A stretch of 64,000 nt of DNA from Methylobacter sp. (GCA_028716975.1 JAQUOU010000012.1:1-64000), one strand, 5' to 3'. Positions 47,295-57,987 are shown, counted from the first letter of the stretch. Notes: generated from the letters alone by a model not told the origin. Program-made: numbers and translations.

Positions 47295-49051
47295 ACGAAA
47301 TTATTATTGGCATAGATTTAGGCACCACCAACTCGGAAGTCGCTATTGTCGAGCAAGGTAAAGTCAGGGTTATTGCCGACGGCGATAAAAAAATCCTGCC
47401 TTCGTTTGTCGGCATTGATGATAACGGCGATATTCTGGTGGGCGAGACGGCGAGGAACCAATATTTGGTTTACCCGGAACGAACCGTTAAATCCATCAAA
47501 CGCCTGATGGGACAAAACATCCAGGTAGATTTGGCGGGTCAGTCTTATGCGCCGCAGGAAATTTCCGCCATTATTCTAAAGCGGCTTAAAGCCATTGCCG
47601 AACAGCATCTTGGCCAGCCGGTCAGCAAAGCCGTCATTACCGTGCCGGCTTATTTTTCCGATGCCCAACGGCAGGCAACGCGTGAAGCCGGAGAAATTGC
47701 CGGTCTGGACGTCGTGCGCATGATTAACGAGCCTACCGCTGCGGTGCTGGCTTATGGCGCCAGTCAATCCGAACCCAAGCATATGCTGGTGTATGATCTG
47801 GGCGGCGGCACCTTTGATGTTTCCGTAGTCAATATCGAAGCCGGCGTCGTCGAAGTGCTGTCGAGTCATGGCGACAACCATCTGGGCGGCGACGATTTTG
47901 ATCAGCAGATAATCGAGCACCTGCTCGATTATCTGCAAACTACTTATAACGTTGATGCGCGCAGCCACAGCAAAGCCATGGCGCGCATCAACAGAGCAGC
48001 GGAGCATGCCAAATTCCTGCTTTCCGATCAGCCTTACGCCCGGATTGAAGAAGAATATTTACTGGAGCATGAAGGTTCAGCCATTCACTTGTCCATTGAG
48101 TTGTCCAGGATGGACTACGAAGAGATGATTGAGGATTACATCAACGCCACCCTGGATGCCGTTCATATCGCCTTGAAAGATGCGAAATTAACCGCTTCGG
48201 ATATTGATGAAATCGTCCTGGTTGGCGGCTCTACCCGCACCCCCTGTATTCGTGAACGATTATTTAATGAATTCGGTTTTGAACCGCACAGCGAAGTCGA
48301 TCCTGATTTGTGCGTGGCCATGGGCGCCGCCATTCAGGCGGCAATGATCAGCGGCCGGCAAGTTGATACGGTGCTGGTTGATATCACTCCTTACACCTAC
48401 GGCACCAGCGCCATAGGCATGCTCAATGGCGAATTCTATCCCTTTATGTTTGTGCCGGTAATTCACAAAAACAGCGTGTTGCCGAATCGCAAAACCGAAG
48501 CTTTCATGACCAGCACTGACGGCCAGGAAGTCGTTGAGATAACCATTTACCAAGGCGAAGACTCCGATGCCTTGAACAATATTAAAATAGGCGAGTTTCG
48601 GGTTGAAGGTTTGCGGGATGTGGAAGCGGGTAATGTCATAACACTGACCTTGGGTTTGGATCTTAACGGTATTTTGCACGTGTCGGCGCAGGAAAAAGCG
48701 ACCGGCCTGGAAAAATCGATTACCATTAAAAATGCCCTGTCCCGTTTTGAAAGCACCACATTGGATACGGCCAAGCAACGCATCACTTCTTTATTCGGAC
48801 AACTTGATTCAAGCCTGGATGCTTATGCCGAGCCGGAATGGGTGGAAGCGCCGGTAGCGCCGGAAATCGAAGCCGCACGCAATTTAATCGCGAAAGCCGA
48901 AAGCTTATTCGAACAGGTATCCAATGAGGACAAGGAGGATATGATTAATTTGATTGAAACCTTGGCATCGTGCATTGAGGCTGAAGATATCGAAGGGCTA
49001 AAGGAACCAGTCGAACAATTAAACGATATCATCTATTACCTGGAGTCTTGA
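47291..49051 (+). CDS. Accessory Hsp70 chaperone (DnaK/HscC-like)
   Basis: The 586-residue Hsp70 starts IIIGIDLGTTNSEVAIV. The nucleotide-binding domain (to about residue 370) has VITVPAYFSDAQRQATREAGEIAGL, INEPTAAVLAYG, VYDLGGGTFDVSVV and DEIVLVGGSTRTPCIRE. The substrate domain has LPNRKTEAF and GDLNGILHVSAQEK-like strands (LDLNGILHVSAQEKATG). It lacks much of the C-terminal lid and the EEVD-type tail of DnaK, giving a length near E. coli HscC (about 556). The domestic DnaK is presumably elsewhere. It overlaps the GrpE and zinc-ribbon genes by 4 nt, so the five genes are translationally linked. Confidence 0.92.
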   Translation: MNEIIIGIDLGTTNSEVAIVEQGKVRVIADGDKKILPSFVGIDDNGDILVGETARNQYLVYPERTVKSIKRLMGQNIQVDLAGQSYAPQEISAIILKRLKAIAEQHLGQPVSKAVITVPAYFSDAQRQATREAGEIAGLDVVRMINEPTAAVLAYGASQSEPKHMLVYDLGGGTFDVSVVNIEAGVVEVLSSHGDNHLGGDDFDQQIIEHLLDYLQTTYNVDARSHSKAMARINRAAEHAKFLLSDQPYARIEEEYLLEHEGSAIHLSIELSRMDYEEMIEDYINATLDAVHIALKDAKLTASDIDEIVLVGGSTRTPCIRERLFNEFGFEPHSEVDPDLCVAMGAAIQAAMISGRQVDTVLVDITPYTYGTSAIGMLNGEFYPFMFVPVIHKNSVLPNRKTEAFMTSTDGQEVVEITIYQGEDSDALNNIKIGEFRVEGLRDVEAGNVITLTLGLDLNGILHVSAQEKATGLEKSITIKNALSRFESTTLDTAKQRITSLFGQLDSSLDAYAEPEWVEAPVAPEIEAARNLIAKAESLFEQVSNEDKEDMINLIETLASCIEAEDIEGLKEPVEQLNDIIYYLES

Positions 49052-49512
49052 TGGAGCGCTGCCCCTGCTGCAAGGCTCGCTTGGGCGGCGCTATACTATG
49101 TCCCCGTTGCCAGGCAGATTTAAGTAAAGTGTTCGGCGCCGAACAATCCGCTCAGTATTGGCTAGCCAAAGCGATACGGTTCTGGGAAGAAGATGAAACT
49201 GAGCAAAGTCTTAAAGCTTTAGAGCTTTCGCTACGTTTTAAAAAAACCAGGCTGGCTTTTGTCTTCCGTGATTTTTTAATTCACCAGCAATGCCGGGTTA
49301 TTCTGGACTTACTGACGCAAAAACAATGGCTGCCGGCAAAACAATGGTTTTATAGCCTGCGCCTGTTACTCCCTCATAGTAAGCTGTTGCAACAAATGCA
49401 CGCGTTCACTGATTATCTATTGGTAAAAAATCAAGAGCACGCCAAATCATTATATTCCAGGAACCAATTCAACCAGGATATCATCGAATTAGTGGATCCG
49501 AACTGCAAATAA
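49048..49512 (+). CDS. Zinc-ribbon helical protein closing the Hsp70 operon
   Basis: The 154-residue protein starts MERCPCCKARLGGAILCPRCQADLS, with two CxxC pairs forming a zinc ribbon in the first 20 residues. A helical region follows (YWLAKAIRFWEEDETEQSLKALELSLRF, FRDFLIHQQCRVILDLL, WFYSLRLLLPHSKLLQQM), TPR-like in character. I know of no named family. The 4-nt overlap with the Hsp70 gene says it belongs to the same system, perhaps in client recognition. Confidence 0.75.
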   Translation: MMERCPCCKARLGGAILCPRCQADLSKVFGAEQSAQYWLAKAIRFWEEDETEQSLKALELSLRFKKTRLAFVFRDFLIHQQCRVILDLLTQKQWLPAKQWFYSLRLLLPHSKLLQQMHAFTDYLLVKNQEHAKSLYSRNQFNQDIIELVDPNCK

Positions 49513-49938
49513 GGAAGGAAGTCCTCTTTCGACCGAGCCTGTATTAAAACGTTAGAATTATTAGAGAGATGGAAAGATATCTAGCTTTTTATTCATAAAA
49601 ATCAAAGATCTTGGTGTTAATATTTATAGATTTGAATAGTTAGGCTCAGTGGTAAATTTCAAATTATTCGAACTTATGATGCGTTTTTACACACTCTGGA
49701 CCCATTTCCGCCGTTTACCTCTAAAAATTGAATGACTGAAATTGCCGGCAGTGCCAGTTTGTACGCTAAAATCGATCGCTAGCTTTCCGTAAACATGACG
49801 TCCATCGCCATGTTAAAGATATATTTTATAAAACCTTGTTTTTAGACAGGTAGGCATGTCGGCGCTGTTTGTGCGGCCTGTCATATTGGTTTATACTCGG
49901 CCCAATCAAAATAACTACACGATGTTTATGAGGCATTT
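49513..49938. other. Intergenic, no gene recognised
   Basis: The 426-bp AT-rich spacer after the Hsp70 operon shows no coding frame and no terminator with a T-run. It presumably holds the promoter of the next small membrane gene. Confidence 0.4.
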
Positions 49939-50274
49939 ATGCTTGCGTTCCTCGCACATCTGATTGTAACAGCCGCCTTGCTGCTGCTCGTGGCCAACCT
50001 CGTCCGCGGCGTTCAGGTGCAGGGCTGGGGTTCCGCGCTCATCGGCGCCATTGTTCTCGGTTTCGTGAATGCCGTGGTGCGGCCGCTCATGGTTCTGCTT
50101 ACCTTGCCTCTCACGATTCTCACTTTTGGGCTTTTTCTCCTGGTAGTCAACGCGCTCATGCTTTGGCTGGTGGCGGCATTGGTTCCGGGCATTCGTGTTC
50201 AGGGTTTTGGGCCAGCCTTAGGGGGGAGCCTAGTGCTCACGTTGCTTAATCTTGCCGTTGAGTTTTTTATATAG
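49939..50274 (+). CDS. Phage holin-family (PF04020-type) four-TM protein
   Basis: The 111-residue protein has four TM helices and the family's mirror-symmetric motifs: FVNAVVRPLMVLLTLPLTILTFGLFLLVVNALMLWLVAALVPG, then VQGFGPALGGSLVLTLLNLAVEF. The family is named after a phage holin, but in bacterial chromosomes it is a conserved membrane protein of unknown role. It is a lone gene, with a MITE-free spacer upstream. Confidence 0.85.
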   Translation: MLAFLAHLIVTAALLLLVANLVRGVQVQGWGSALIGAIVLGFVNAVVRPLMVLLTLPLTILTFGLFLLVVNALMLWLVAALVPGIRVQGFGPALGGSLVLTLLNLAVEFFI

Positions 50275-50353
50275 CAAGGCAGGAGAGAGAACAGCCCGAA
50301 CCCGATCATAGGGTTGATTAATGTAGATTTAAGTATTAGAACCTTGCCAAGAA

Positions 50354-50515
50354 TTAAACGTCATCGGCAGGTTCGTCCGATGGATAGTTATCAGACGAAC
50401 AAAGTGACTGCCGGTTTGAATCGCTGAATTGTGAACAAGGGTTGGAGGAGCCTATTTCCTGTCCAACTAACACGAATAGAAGAATTCCTAAAGTTAAATA
50501 GCCAATTGCTTGCAT
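50354..50515 (-). CDS. Possible 53-residue membrane-anchored peptide
   Basis: A short frame from ATG 50515 (GAGG 8 nt upstream) to the TAA at 50354 encodes MQAIGYLTLGILLFVLVGQE, a single TM or signal-like segment. A Ser/Asn-rich, acidic tail follows (SSNPCSQFSDSNRQ, SSDNYPSDEPADDV) with two Cys. Start, ribosome binding site and composition look real, but no family was recognised. It could be a small exported peptide. Confidence 0.5.
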   Translation of the reverse strand: MQAIGYLTLGILLFVLVGQEIGSSNPCSQFSDSNRQSLCSSDNYPSDEPADDV

Positions 50516-51188
50516 GGGTGCATCCTCGTGGTTAACGGTTTAGCCAATACATGAATCCTATATGAGCTGCCTCCAGCTTTTGAAGACAGGCTGCTCCTAT
50601 ATCAAAATTGCATCAATTTTTATGCCAATAACACTCCCTTTATTTCATGCGCTACCGATTTAGGGTTGACTGTGACAGCGCATTGATTTTGTTAGTCCTT
50701 GTGTCAGTTTTGTCAATAATCACTCACTTGGGAACTTAAAGACTTTCAGGTCTTTTTTCAGGTTATCTTCCTGTCATCTGCACCAGAATGTGGCGGCTTG
50801 CTTTTCCCGTTGGGTTTTCAACTCATAAGATAACCTTCCCGCATGAATAAATTTTCCGGCCAGTTAAAACATATTTCTGCTGTTCATGGACTGGGCGGCT
50901 TGTAGTTTTTTATACAGATTTTGAAATATTTGGTCTGTTTGATAGTTCACTTACATAAAGGTAAGTTTTTGAAGTAATGATTAGGGGAGGCGCATCCTTG
51001 GCGGCTGGCATGCTGAAAGTTATAGCACGTAAATGATGAGACGATAAATGCCAAGGCTAGGCCCTTAAGGAATCTCTGAACAAGTTTAGTACTTAAGCGA
51101 AGCGCGGCAGCTTGAATCTGATGTTTGATTAAGCTTAAATGTTTAAGGCGCCCCTTCTCTGAAGTTCGAGCATGTACAGTGCATCGAC
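50516..51188. other. Intergenic, no gene recognised
   Basis: The 670-bp AT-rich stretch has no supported gene. GAAAGACCTG-like inverted words around 50740-50757 (AAAGACTTTCAGGTCTTTTTTC) form a small hairpin with a T-run, possibly a terminator of unknown gene or an attenuator-like structure. Confidence 0.35.
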
Positions 51189-51569
51189 TTATTCAAAATC
51201 AAAACCGGCCTTTCGCCAGGCATTGGCTCCTCCCTCCAGATTGGCTAAGTGACGGTAACCTAATTTATAAAGAGATTTTGCTGCTGCATTGCCCATGGGG
51301 CCGCTTTCGCAATACAGATAGATAGGTATATTTTTATCTCGGGGAAGCTTGGCTTTGTATGTCTCTATTTCGTTGTAAGGAATAAACAGATCAGTACCTT
51401 TTATATGCTGTTGTTCGGGCGTGTGAACGTCAACCAGGATAATATCCTCATTGTGCATGATTTGGTTTAAGTCAGTCGCGGTTATCATTTTTAGATCATC
51501 CGGCTTTTGAAACTGGCAGCCGGTAACGGTGACAATAATAGCGAGGAGGAAATAGTGGAATTTTTTCAT
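51189..51569 (-). CDS. Rhodanese-domain lipoprotein
   Basis: The 126-residue protein has a lipoprotein signal (YFLLAIIVTVTGC, lipidation Cys at 18). The rest is one rhodanese domain: ITATDLNQIMHNEDIILVDVHTPEQQHIKGT, then IYLYCESGPMGNAAAKSLYKLGY with the catalytic Cys at about residue 87, and LEGGANAWRKAGF. It would handle sulfane sulfur in the periplasm or act as a binding module. It is a lone gene. Confidence 0.88.
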   Translation of the reverse strand: MKKFHYFLLAIIVTVTGCQFQKPDDLKMITATDLNQIMHNEDIILVDVHTPEQQHIKGTDLFIPYNEIETYKAKLPRDKNIPIYLYCESGPMGNAAAKSLYKLGYRHLANLEGGANAWRKAGFDFE

Positions 51570-51749
51570 AACGTTAGTCTCGAAGTTTATAAGAACAAAT
51601 AACTCATTGATAAACAGTTAAAAGTATACGTTGGAGGCGGGTTATTTCCGGTTGATGAAATCCTATCATTTCTTTGTAAAACGGTGTGCAATACTTTATA
51701 TTTTCAGCCTTCCAATGTTTTCGGAAAATGTATTAACTATAAAGATAAT

Positions 51750-51975
51750 CCTTAAAAATGCAGTGCTTCGATAGGGTTGTCCTGAGCTTGTCGAACGGTC
51801 GCGCCATGAATTTCTCTAATATTATCAATAAATTATGCGTATGGTTCGACAGGCTCACCACGAACGGATAAGTCACCGATTTTAATGAACCACCGTTCGT
51901 CCTGAGCCCTTCGATAAACTCAGGAGAGCCTTGTCGAAGGAAGCGTGTCGAAGTGCAATTTTTAGAGGTTCCCTT
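51750..51975. repeat. MITE-like repeat, family 1 (copy D)
   Basis: The right end is ATTTTTAGAGGTTCCC, identical to copies B and C. The left end is degraded (CCTTAAAAATGCAGTGCTTCG). The interior has several CCGTTCGTCCTGAGCCCTTCG-type palindrome modules in both directions, longer than in copies B and C. Confidence 0.65.
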
Positions 51976-52540
51976 TATTTATTATCATAGATCTTCACTG
52001 ATACACTATGACGCTGATAATGGGTAAAAATTCATGGCTGTGTTACAGGTAAAGCGCTCGATGAGACTTTTTCACACATCAGCATAATGTTATTCTTCAA
52101 AAAACTTATGTAGAAATTACGCATTGAGGGCTACGGTATAATATGATTTATAAAATAATACGGATACTAAGCATCGACGGGGCAAACCCAAATACAGCCG
52201 CTGTTGCCGCTTGGCGCAAATCATGGCATTTCCCAATAACGCCAGCCGTTTCCTGCAACGCGAAAGCTATAAAGATTAGAAATTGTACAATGGGTCTGGG
52301 CACTTCTGAGCCGTAAAGGGCATCTTTGCAATGCGAAGGTTAGCGATTCGAAAAGGTTAGATCCAACGCGGCAATTATTCCAAAGGGCTCATCAAGGGAG
52401 ATTTGATGATGGTTTGGCTGCCGAAGCTGGCTGATACTGGCATTAGACCGTCTAATGTATTAGATAATATTCCGGTTACTTGAGCCGGCTCATGCGAATT
52501 TAGCGAAACTTTGACTCTTGCTGGCTCAAATCCTGGTCGA
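51976..52540. other. Intergenic, no gene recognised
   Basis: The 560 bp before the exporter operon. An ATG at 52143 opens a 59-codon frame without a ribosome binding site and of average composition; it is not called. It presumably contains the promoter of the exporter operon. Confidence 0.35.
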
Positions 52541-53533
52541 ATGTCTACTGTGAAAAAAATAATCATTGTTGTAATTCTCTTATGCGCCATCGCGGGTGTC
52601 ATCGGCTGGATCTATCACAAGCATCATCAGGAAAGGGAAAGTGTGATGATGCTTTACGGCAACGTCGATATTCGAGAGGTTAACCTCGGCTTCCGGGTTG
52701 CCGGCAGGCTCGCTAAACTCGTTTATGATGAAGGTGATAAAGTCAAAGGCGGCGACGTAATTGCAAAGCTTGACGATGAACCCTACCGAAATCAGGTCGC
52801 CAGTGCCAGAGCGCAAGTGGAGTCATTGAGGGAGCGTCTGAAGTTGAGAGAAAAAGGGAATCGTCCACAGGAGATTGCACAAGCCAGATCGCTAGTCCGC
52901 GAGCGCAAGGCTTTCGCAGCCAATGCCAGGCGACTGTTTCAGCGCTCGGAAAATACCCTTGCCATCAAAGGTATTTCGGCCCAGGAACGCGACAATGCAG
53001 AAGCGGCCTACCGGGAAGCCGAAGCACGATTCACGTCAGCTCGGGAAAACCTCGCGTTACTCGAAGCCGGGTTCCGGGTTGAAGATATTGCCCAGGCGGG
53101 TGCCGATCTCGCGCAAGCCGAAGCCGCGTTAGCCAGCGCTGAACTTCAGGTGAAGGACGCGGTTTTAATTGCCCCGTCCAATGGCGCCATTCTAACTCGC
53201 GCCCAGGAAGCGGGGGCAATTCTGCAGGCCGGGACTACGGTTTTTACGGTCTCTTTGCAAAATCCTGTTTGGGTTCGCGCCTACGTGCCTGAACCCAGCC
53301 TTGGCCGCATTCATCCTGGGGCCAAAGTTGAGATTTATACAGATTCGCGTCCGGACAAGTCTTATCGCGGTCAAATCGGTTATATTTCTCCGCGCGCAGA
53401 ATTTACTCCAAAGACAGTGGAAACGCCGGAACTGCGCACCGCACTCGTTTACCGGCTGCGTATTGTCGTAGAGAATCCCGATGAAGGGTTGAGGCAGGGA
53501 ATGCCGGTGACTATCAAGCTTGCCGGGAATTAA
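52541..53533 (+). CDS. HlyD/YbhG-type periplasmic adaptor of an ABC exporter
   Basis: The start was set at ATG 52541 (330 aa); the TTG 30 nt earlier is less likely, and a GTG 9 nt later is a further option. An N-terminal TM anchor (IIIVVILLCAIAGVIGW) is followed by the biotinyl-lipoyl half motif GYRVAGRL-like (NLGFRVAGRLAKLVYDEGDKVKGGDVIAKLDDEPY), a long helical hairpin with coiled coils (residues about 100-200), then LIAPSNGAILTRAQEAGAILQAG (second lipoyl half) and a beta-barrel tail. It bridges the inner-membrane ABC exporter to the outer-membrane factor encoded further on. First gene of the exporter operon. Confidence 0.88.
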   Translation: MSTVKKIIIVVILLCAIAGVIGWIYHKHHQERESVMMLYGNVDIREVNLGFRVAGRLAKLVYDEGDKVKGGDVIAKLDDEPYRNQVASARAQVESLRERLKLREKGNRPQEIAQARSLVRERKAFAANARRLFQRSENTLAIKGISAQERDNAEAAYREAEARFTSARENLALLEAGFRVEDIAQAGADLAQAEAALASAELQVKDAVLIAPSNGAILTRAQEAGAILQAGTTVFTVSLQNPVWVRAYVPEPSLGRIHPGAKVEIYTDSRPDKSYRGQIGYISPRAEFTPKTVETPELRTALVYRLRIVVENPDEGLRQGMPVTIKLAGN

Positions 53534-53561
53534 CCGCCAATGCTTTTTTTAGCCAGCCATT

Positions 53562-55292
53562 ATGAGTGACGCCCTTGTCACAATCGAATCCGTTCAGAAA
53601 ATTTTCACGGACTCGAAGAAGCCTGCTCTGGATGGTATTTCGGCGACCATACAGCCGGGGCGGATCACCGGTCTGGTCGGGCCGGACGGGGCGGGCAAGA
53701 CGACGCTCATACGACTGATGGCCGGGTTACTGGCGCCAACGTCGGGTAAAATTCGCGTGGATGGGCTTGACCCGATTCACGATGCCGCGAAGTTGCGTGA
53801 ATCCATCGGTTACATGCCGCAAAAATTCGGTCTCTATGAAGATTTGTCCGTGCAGGAAAATCTTGAGCTCCACGCTGATTTGCGGAATGTAGTGGGTGAA
53901 GAGCGCTCTGCAACATTTAAGCGCCTGCTGGACTTCACCGATTTGGCTAGATTCACCTCCAGGCTTGCCGGTAAATTGTCCGGCGGCATGAAGCAGAAAC
54001 TCGGGCTCGCCTGCGCGCTGCTTGGGCAGCCGCGTTTGCTGTTGCTTGATGAGCCGGGCGTGGGCGTGGATCCGATCTCGCGGCGGGAATTATGGAAAAT
54101 GGTTCAGGAGCTTATCGACCAGGGCATTACGGTGGTCTGGAGCACGGCTTATCTTGACGAAGCCGAATTATGCCGGGATGTGCTGTTGATGAATGAGGGC
54201 AAGTTAGTATTTTATGGAAAACCGTCAGATATGACTAGCCGTATCCGTGAGCGCAGCTTTCAAATCCGCCAAATCAGCGGCAGCCGGCGCCAATTGCTCG
54301 CACGTGTCCTGCGCAGCCACGAAGTGATGGATGGCGTAATACAAGGACATAATGTCCGGCTGGTGCTTCGTGCCGGTGCCGCGCATCCCAACCTGCATGA
54401 CATCAACGCCGGAAATCAGGCGGAACTCATGCCGGTAGCGCCGCGCTTTGAAGATGCGTTTATTGAGGCTTTGGGCGGCGGGCCGGGGGGCGAGTCCGCG
54501 CTCGCTCAGAGGTTGCGGCCGGTCACCGGCGAGACCAATACGGCGGTTGAAGCCGTCGACCTGACCAAAAAGTTTGGCGATTTCGCTGCCACGGATCATG
54601 TCAACTTCACCGTCAAGCACGGGGAAATTTTCGGCCTGCTGGGTCCGAATGGCGCAGGCAAGTCCACCACCTTCAGAATGATGTGCGGATTACTTACTCC
54701 CACATCCGGCACGGCGCGCGTGATGGGTATTGATCTAAAAACAAGCGCAAGCCAGGCCCGGCAGAAGCTTGGCTATATGGCGCAGAAATTCTCCCTCTAC
54801 GGAAGCCTCACGGTAAAGCAGAACCTGAAATTCTTCTCCGGCGTTTACGGCTTGAGAGGCGAGCAGCAAAAACTAGTCGTGAACGAGATGATCGAAGTGT
54901 TCAAGCTGCAGCCGTTTCTTGATACGGCGCCCAATACCCTGGCGCTCGGTTTCAAACAACGCCTCGCGCTAGCCTGCGCGGTCATGCACGAACCCCGGAT
55001 TCTGTTCCTCGACGAGCCGACCTCCGGCGTGGATCCCATTACACGCCGCGAGTTCTGGACCCATATCAACGGCGTAGTGGAAAAAGGCGTTACCGTCATG
55101 GTAACCACGCATTTCATGGACGAAGCCGAATACTGCGACCGCATTGCGTTAGTGTTCCGCGGCAGGATCATTGCGGCCGGTACGCCCGACCAGCTCAAGG
55201 ACCAGGCGTCTACGCCGCAGCATCCGGATCCATCCATGGAGGACGCATTCATCGCCCTGGTGCAGGCGCAATCGAATGAGGCCGGGTCATGA
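53562..55292 (+). CDS. Double-ATPase ABC exporter subunit (YbhF-like)
   Basis: The 576-residue protein holds two ATP-binding domains in one chain. The first (about residues 8-240) has [10 protein letters not shown] (Walker A), [15 protein letters not shown] and [12 protein letters not shown]. The second (about 325-560) has [10 protein letters not shown] and [11 protein letters not shown], but its signature is LALGFKQ instead of LSGG, as in other YbhF-type second domains. It powers the membrane subunits encoded directly after it. The stop overlaps the next start by 4 nt (ATGA). It is the engine of a YbhGFSR-like drug or toxic-compound exporter. Confidence 0.92.
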   Translation: MSDALVTIESVQKIFTDSKKPALDGISATIQPGRITGLVGPDGAGKTTLIRLMAGLLAPTSGKIRVDGLDPIHDAAKLRESIGYMPQKFGLYEDLSVQENLELHADLRNVVGEERSATFKRLLDFTDLARFTSRLAGKLSGGMKQKLGLACALLGQPRLLLLDEPGVGVDPISRRELWKMVQELIDQGITVVWSTAYLDEAELCRDVLLMNEGKLVFYGKPSDMTSRIRERSFQIRQISGSRRQLLARVLRSHEVMDGVIQGHNVRLVLRAGAAHPNLHDINAGNQAELMPVAPRFEDAFIEALGGGPGGESALAQRLRPVTGETNTAVEAVDLTKKFGDFAATDHVNFTVKHGEIFGLLGPNGAGKSTTFRMMCGLLTPTSGTARVMGIDLKTSASQARQKLGYMAQKFSLYGSLTVKQNLKFFSGVYGLRGEQQKLVVNEMIEVFKLQPFLDTAPNTLALGFKQRLALACAVMHEPRILFLDEPTSGVDPITRREFWTHINGVVEKGVTVMVTTHFMDEAEYCDRIALVFRGRIIAAGTPDQLKDQASTPQHPDPSMEDAFIALVQAQSNEAGS

Positions 55293-56419
55293 ACAAAATA
55301 GTATCCTTCCGCCGGCTCCGCGCCCTTTGCCGCAAAGAGACGTTGCAAATCCTGCGGGATCCCAGCAGCAACATCATCGCCTTTGTGCTTCCGGTGGTCT
55401 TGCTTTTCATCTTTGGTTACGGCATCAACCTCGACTCGACGGCCTTACGCATTGGTCTAGTGCTTGAAGATACCAGCCCTGAGGCACGGCATTTCGCGGA
55501 TAACCTCTATGGTTCCCCCTACCTTCAGGTTACCGCAGGACTCACCCTGACGGAGATGGAGCAAGCGATGACTGCGGGTAAAGTCAGAGGGTTCGTGGTG
55601 ATTCCTGTGGATTTCGCCGAAAAACTCAAACGCCCGGCGGATACTGCGCCACTGCTGGTGATCACGGACGGCGCCGAACCCAATACTGCAAATTTTGTGC
55701 AAAATTACGTGCGAGGGGTCTGGAACGGCTGGCTGCTGCAACGAGCTGTTGAGCGTGGCGAGGCGCCGCCGGCCGATATCGCCATTGAATCCCGGTTCTG
55801 GTTCAATTCCTCAGCCGAGAGCCGGAACTATATCATTCCCGGGTCAATCACCATTATCATGACGGTTATAGGCACGCTGCTGACCTCGTTAGTGGTCGCC
55901 CGCGAATGGGAACGCGGCACGATGGAGGCGCTATTGGCATCGCCCGTGACGCGTGCTGAATTATTGCTCAGCAAGTTGCTGCCGTATTACGTGTTGGGAA
56001 TTTCTTCTTTATTCTTATGTGTTGGCGTTTCAGTATTTATCCTGAATATCCCGTTTCGGGGCTCACTCTTGGTATTATGGGCTATTGGCACGCTGTTTTT
56101 AGGCTGCAGTCTGGGCCTGGGCTTGCTGATTTCTACAGTGCTGCGTAACCAGTTTAATGCCGCTCAGGCGGCGCTGAACGCCGCCTTTCTCCCCGCCCTG
56201 ATGCTTTCCGGCTTCATCTACGAAATCCGTAGCATGCCGGTCCTTATCCAGGCTTTCACCTACCTGATTCCGGCGCGTTATTTTGTGACAGCGATACAAA
56301 CCATTTTTCAGGCTGGCAATGTCTGGACGGTGATACTGCGCAGTGGACTTTTTCTTCTGCTGGCTGCAGTTTTTTTCATTGGTTTGACCGCGCTGAAAAC
56401 CCGACGCCGGCTGGAATGA
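55289..56419 (+). CDS. ABC-2 exporter permease (YbhS-like)
   Basis: The 376-residue ABC-2 type permease has an N-terminal TM ([20 protein letters not shown]), a periplasmic domain of about 130 residues (up to [18 protein letters not shown]), then a five-helix C-terminal core with the [27 protein letters not shown] motif. It overlaps the ATPase gene upstream and the second permease downstream by 4 nt. It pairs with YbhR-type permease 56416-57528 to form the channel. Confidence 0.92.
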   Translation: MNKIVSFRRLRALCRKETLQILRDPSSNIIAFVLPVVLLFIFGYGINLDSTALRIGLVLEDTSPEARHFADNLYGSPYLQVTAGLTLTEMEQAMTAGKVRGFVVIPVDFAEKLKRPADTAPLLVITDGAEPNTANFVQNYVRGVWNGWLLQRAVERGEAPPADIAIESRFWFNSSAESRNYIIPGSITIIMTVIGTLLTSLVVAREWERGTMEALLASPVTRAELLLSKLLPYYVLGISSLFLCVGVSVFILNIPFRGSLLVLWAIGTLFLGCSLGLGLLISTVLRNQFNAAQAALNAAFLPALMLSGFIYEIRSMPVLIQAFTYLIPARYFVTAIQTIFQAGNVWTVILRSGLFLLLAAVFFIGLTALKTRRRLE

Positions 56420-57528
56420 CTATGTTTTTACGCCTCGCCACCCTGATCATCAAGGAATTGCAGACGCTCCTGCAGGACAAGCAAAGCCGTGTGATCCTCA
56501 TCATGCCGGTGGTGCTGCAACTTGCGCTATTTCCCTTCGCGGCGACCCTGGAAGTCACCAATAATACGCTGGCGGTTTTTAATGAGGACAGCGGCAAAGA
56601 AGCCCTGGAACTGGTTCAGCGATTTTCCCAGGCGCAAGCCTTCACCGAATTGATCCCTCTCTACAGTGAAGCTGAGGTGCGTGACGTCCTTGATAACCAG
56701 CAAGCGTTAATCGTTGTTCGTTTTCCCGCCGATTTTTCGCGCAATGTCGCCGCTGGGCGCGCTGCCAGGATTCAGGCGCTGCTTGATGGCCGCCGTTCGA
56801 ATAGCGGCCAAATCGCCTTGGGTTATGTGCAGCAAATTCTTCAGGCTTACATCGGCGAGCGCCTGAATGATAAACAGCAAGTTGCCCTCTCCAACCTGAT
56901 TATCCGCAATCAGTTTAATCCTAACCTCGATTATGTGCGTCACATTGTGCCCGGCCTGGTCGCTATTATTACGACGATCAGCACCCTGATCGTAACGGCT
57001 CTTTCGGTCGCTCGGGAACGGGAGCAGGGAACATTCGACCAGCTCCTGGCCTCCCCGCTGACGCCCGGCATGGTGATGGTTGGCAAGGCTATTCCGGCGA
57101 TGCTGGTCGCCATGGTGCAAGCGACGATCATTCTGCTGGCGGGTATCTTTATCTACCGGATACCCTTTGCCGGCTCTTTTGGTTTGCTCTACGCAAGTAT
57201 GACATTCTATATTCTTGCCCTGGCCGGATTCGGGCTTTTGATTTCTTCGGTCTGTGCTACGCAGCAGCAGGCTTTTCTGGGTGTATTTAGCTTCGTGATG
57301 CCCGCCATCCTGCTCTCCGGATTCGTTGCACCTGTTGAAAACATGCCAACATGGCTGCAATACCTGGATTGGCTGAACCCGCTGCGCCATTTTATGATTA
57401 TTGTAAAAGGCGTTTTTCTCAAAGATATGGGTCTGTCCGCGATTCTGCAAAACCTGTGGCCACTGCTGGTTATCGCCGCCGGAACACTTGGCGTTGCCAA
57501 CTGGATGTTTCGCCGGCGTTTGGAATAA
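56416..57528 (+). CDS. ABC-2 exporter permease (YbhR-like)
   Basis: The 370-residue permease has the same layout as the previous one: an N-terminal helix ([21 protein letters not shown]), a periplasmic loop, then [27 protein letters not shown] and helices ending in [16 protein letters not shown]. Together with 55289-56419 it forms a heterodimeric exporter. A MITE-like element lies between this gene and the outer-membrane factor that follows, so the latter may have a separate promoter. Confidence 0.92.
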   Translation: MTMFLRLATLIIKELQTLLQDKQSRVILIMPVVLQLALFPFAATLEVTNNTLAVFNEDSGKEALELVQRFSQAQAFTELIPLYSEAEVRDVLDNQQALIVVRFPADFSRNVAAGRAARIQALLDGRRSNSGQIALGYVQQILQAYIGERLNDKQQVALSNLIIRNQFNPNLDYVRHIVPGLVAIITTISTLIVTALSVAREREQGTFDQLLASPLTPGMVMVGKAIPAMLVAMVQATIILLAGIFIYRIPFAGSFGLLYASMTFYILALAGFGLLISSVCATQQQAFLGVFSFVMPAILLSGFVAPVENMPTWLQYLDWLNPLRHFMIIVKGVFLKDMGLSAILQNLWPLLVIAAGTLGVANWMFRRRLE

Positions 57529-57544
57529 TCCGTAGTGGTTAGTT

Positions 57545-57833
57545 CTGCTTGGTCAGATTACATGACGACTATTTTCCAACATCGTCATTCCGGCATGGAT
57601 GCCGGACCCATCCGCCCGGAGCGGATTGGCATTTACCCCTAGGGGTGCGGGGCAGGAAAGCCTCGCATGACCAATCTGTCCGGAACAGATTGGCATTGAC
57701 CCCGTTGGGGTGCGGGGCAGGAAAGCCTCGCATGAATCCAGGCTCCATGGATGGATTTAAGCTTGCCATCCCTGGCGCTGGATACCCCCTTCCCGGCGGG
57801 TATGACGAACTTGCGCATAACCTGACAAAGTAG
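57545..57833. repeat. MITE-like repeat, family 2 (copy 2)
   Basis: CTGCTTGGTCAGATTACATG at 57545 and CATAACCTGACAAAGTAG ending at 57833 are imperfect inverted ends of the same type as the element at 14.8-15.0 kb. The interior contains two direct copies of GATTGGCATT...GTGCGGGGCAGGAAAG, a CCAATCTGT/ACAGATTGG hairpin at 57671-57693, and a segment that is the inverse complement of the interior at 14.88 kb. It separates the permease gene from the outer-membrane factor gene. Confidence 0.78.
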
Positions 57834-57987
57834 AATTAGGAGTATGTTTAAAATTAAACGCAGGTCAGCCGGTATCGGCATGTGTCTGATAAGCCATGCC
57901 ATTGACCCATCGCTATTCCCTGATATTACCGCGCGTCGGCCAATTCTCAGGGCGCTATAATTAGCTGCCGCAACGTAGACAGAATAT

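Noticed and set aside
52143-52322. A 59-codon frame upstream of the exporter operon
   Set aside because: No ribosome binding site and no recognisable domain; average composition.
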